Below are positions 13,160-13,875 of a stretch of DNA of 13,875 nucleotides, in pieces. How positions within the stretch are numbered: position 1 is the first letter of the stretch; each line of letters begins with the position of its first letter. This stretch comes from an uncultured Bacteroidota bacterium (GTDB taxonomy: Bacteria; Bacteroidota; Bacteroidia; UKL13-3): assembly GCA_903898215.1 (NCBI GenBank), contig CAIUEQ010000013.1, forward strand, positions 1 to 13,875. The letters run 5' to 3'. The position numbers were made by a program, and so were the translations under genes. The notes under the pieces are model-generated. The model saw only the letters and a program-made list of their open reading frames with translations, did no database searches and was not told where the DNA came from.

Positions 13160-13233
13160 TGTTAGTGTCAGGTTAAAAGCAATAGGCTTTTCATTTATCA
13201 TTGTACTATAAACCAGCACTAACATGATGTTAG
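13160..13233. repeat. nested inverted repeats in the spacer before the bacilliredoxin terminator
   Basis: TGTTAGTG (13160-13167) and CACTAACA (13217-13224) are perfect reverse complements about 50 bases apart. Overlapping the right arm, CTAACAT and ATGTTAG (13219-13225, 13227-13233) form a near-perfect palindrome about one base. Inside lies AAAAGC-AATAG-GCTTTT (13175-13191). The 266-base spacer 13117-13382 otherwise holds no convincing gene apart from the fragment at 13223-13324 and the terminator. Confidence 0.5.
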
Positions 13234-13324
13234 CGAACAGTGGGGGGAAACTTTATACAATTATAACTACGGTATTTTACGATTTACTGATGCCAACCAA
13301 ATAAAATGGACTAGAAAATTTTAG
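13223..13324 (+). pseudogene. possible coding remnant ending in a Trp/Arg/Lys-rich tail
   Basis: A plus-strand frame open from the TAA at 13220-13222 reads WGETLYNYNYG then ILRFTDANQIKWTRKF and a TAG at 13322-13324, with no start codon. The composition looks protein-like (Tyr/Asn repeats, FTDANQIKW), like the end of an outer-surface or YD-type protein, but I recognise no family. It could be chance. Confidence 0.2.
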
Positions 13325-13326
13325 CA

Positions 13327-13363
13327 TAAAAAAATCCCGAATCAATTAATTGGCTCGGGATTT
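13327..13363 (-). terminator. intrinsic terminator of the bacilliredoxin gene
   Basis: On the minus strand, AAATCCCGA pairs with TCGGGATTT (13363-13355 with 13340-13332), a perfect 9-bp GC-containing stem. The loop holds CAATTAATTG, itself self-complementary, and a run of seven T follows. It lies 20 bases after the stop at 13383. Confidence 0.85.
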
Positions 13364-13382
13364 AATCTGGGTTAAAAATTTC

Positions 13383-13802
13383 TTAGCAAAATTCTTCGAA
13401 AGCCGCTTGCAAATTAGCTGCTATCATTTCAGCACTTCTGCCTTCAATATTGTGACGTTCGATAAAATGTACCAACTCGCCATTTTTATATAAAGCAATT
13501 GATGGTGATGATGGAGGAAAAGGTGCAGTAAACTCACGAGCTTTCGAAACTGCTTCAGTTTCCATTCCTGCAAAAACAGTCAATAATTGCGAAGGTTTTT
13601 TTGCTGATGTGGTAACTGCTTTAACTACTCCCGGGCGAGCTGTTCCTGCTGCGCAACCGCAAACAGAATTAAAAACTAATAATTTAGTTCCTGTATTATC
13701 TGTTAATTCTTTTTCAACTTCGGAAGCTGTCATCAATGATTTGAAACCAACATTCGATAATTCTTGTCTCATTGGTGCAACCAACATTTCTGGATATGCC
13801 AT
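13383..13802 (-). CDS. bacilliredoxin, BrxA/BrxB (YphP/YqiW) family
   Basis: Bacilliredoxins are thioredoxin-fold proteins that remove bacillithiol from protein thiols or act as thiol-disulfide reductases in the cytoplasm. The 139-residue product is typical: MAYPEMLVAPMRQELSNVGF at the start, LLVFNSVCGCAAGTARPG with the CGC redox pair Cys48/Cys50, TVFAGMETEAVSKAREF, PPSSPSIALYKNGELV, and FIERHNIEG. It ends in Cys139, a terminal Cys often seen in Bacteroidota members. It is monocistronic with its own strong terminator; a 7-bp repeat tract sits 26 bases upstream of the ATG. Confidence 0.92.
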   Translation of the reverse strand: MAYPEMLVAPMRQELSNVGFKSLMTASEVEKELTDNTGTKLLVFNSVCGCAAGTARPGVVKAVTTSAKKPSQLLTVFAGMETEAVSKAREFTAPFPPSSPSIALYKNGELVHFIERHNIEGRSAEMIAANLQAAFEEFC

Positions 13803-13827
13803 AATTTTAAATTTAGATATTAGATTT

Positions 13828-13875
13828 ACTTTTTACTTTTTACTTTTTACTTTTTACTTTTTACTTTTTACTTCA
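13828..13875. repeat. heptanucleotide tandem repeat upstream of the bacilliredoxin gene
   Basis: Six perfect copies of ACTTTTT span 13828-13869 and a partial seventh follows; the window ends two bases after it degenerates to CA. On the minus strand this is AAAAAGT repeated. It is outside the coding region, so copy-number change would alter promoter spacing or leader length rather than the reading frame. Confidence 0.9.

Noticed and set aside
13160..13233. Integron attC site
   Set aside because: GTTAG/CTAAC arms are suggestive, but they do not fit the conserved GTTRRRY/RYYYAAC core boxes, and no integrase or further cassettes are visible.
13828..13875. Short repeats as a CRISPR array
   Set aside because: The unit is 7 bases with no spacers; it is a simple tandem repeat.

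Overview
The window is about 13.9 kb of AT-rich DNA from a member of the Bacteroidota, probably class Bacteroidia in the broad sense; I cannot fix the order. Three things point there. (1) The gliding/type IX secretion gene block mutY-ssb-gldE-gldD is followed, divergently, by an HU gene, a TPR gene, a tiny basic protein and RNase G. (2) A partial protein at the left edge ends in a type IX secretion sorting domain. (3) Bacteroidota-type promoters (TTTG, spacer, TAnnTTTG) are present, Shine-Dalgarno sequences are weak or absent, and several starts are not ATG. Nearly all of the window is ordinary chromosomal core; the unusual parts are in the spacers.

Left part (1-4733). The tail of a secreted T9SS substrate is followed by hairpins, then a well-formed promoter driving pdhB (pyruvate dehydrogenase E1 beta). 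Converging on it is a tightly packed minus-strand operon, mutY-ssb-gldE-gldD, whose cistrons abut or overlap at every junction. It joins DNA repair and ssDNA binding to two gliding-motility membrane components.

Middle (4734-10111). HU, a membrane-anchored TPR protein and a 29-residue Lys/Arg-rich protein form a plus-strand operon ending in a hairpin with a U-rich tail, followed by rng. On the minus strand, a group-4-type glycosyltransferase is coupled by an ATGA overlap to a secreted beta-propeller (BNR/Ycf48-like) protein. That propeller gene carries copies of one GC-rich repeat at both ends: its stop codon lies in one copy and part of its signal peptide is encoded by another.

Right part (10112-13875). 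hpt, adk and obgE form a housekeeping purine/GTPase series. A four-helix-bundle (S23/IVS-type) gene with imperfect inverted termini sits between adk and obgE like an inserted cassette. After obgE, on the minus strand, is a small gene resembling the partner of AbiEii-like nucleotidyltransferases. What looks like the C-terminal tail of such a nucleotidyltransferase follows it out of frame, so the pair appears to be in decay. A repeat-rich spacer (13117-13382) ends in a strong terminator for a bacilliredoxin gene, which has a 7-bp tandem repeat tract just upstream.

No rRNA, tRNA, CRISPR array or complete insertion sequence was recognised. The best leads for something undescribed are the four-helix-bundle cassette, the repeat embedded in a signal-peptide coding region, and the eroded nucleotidyltransferase locus.
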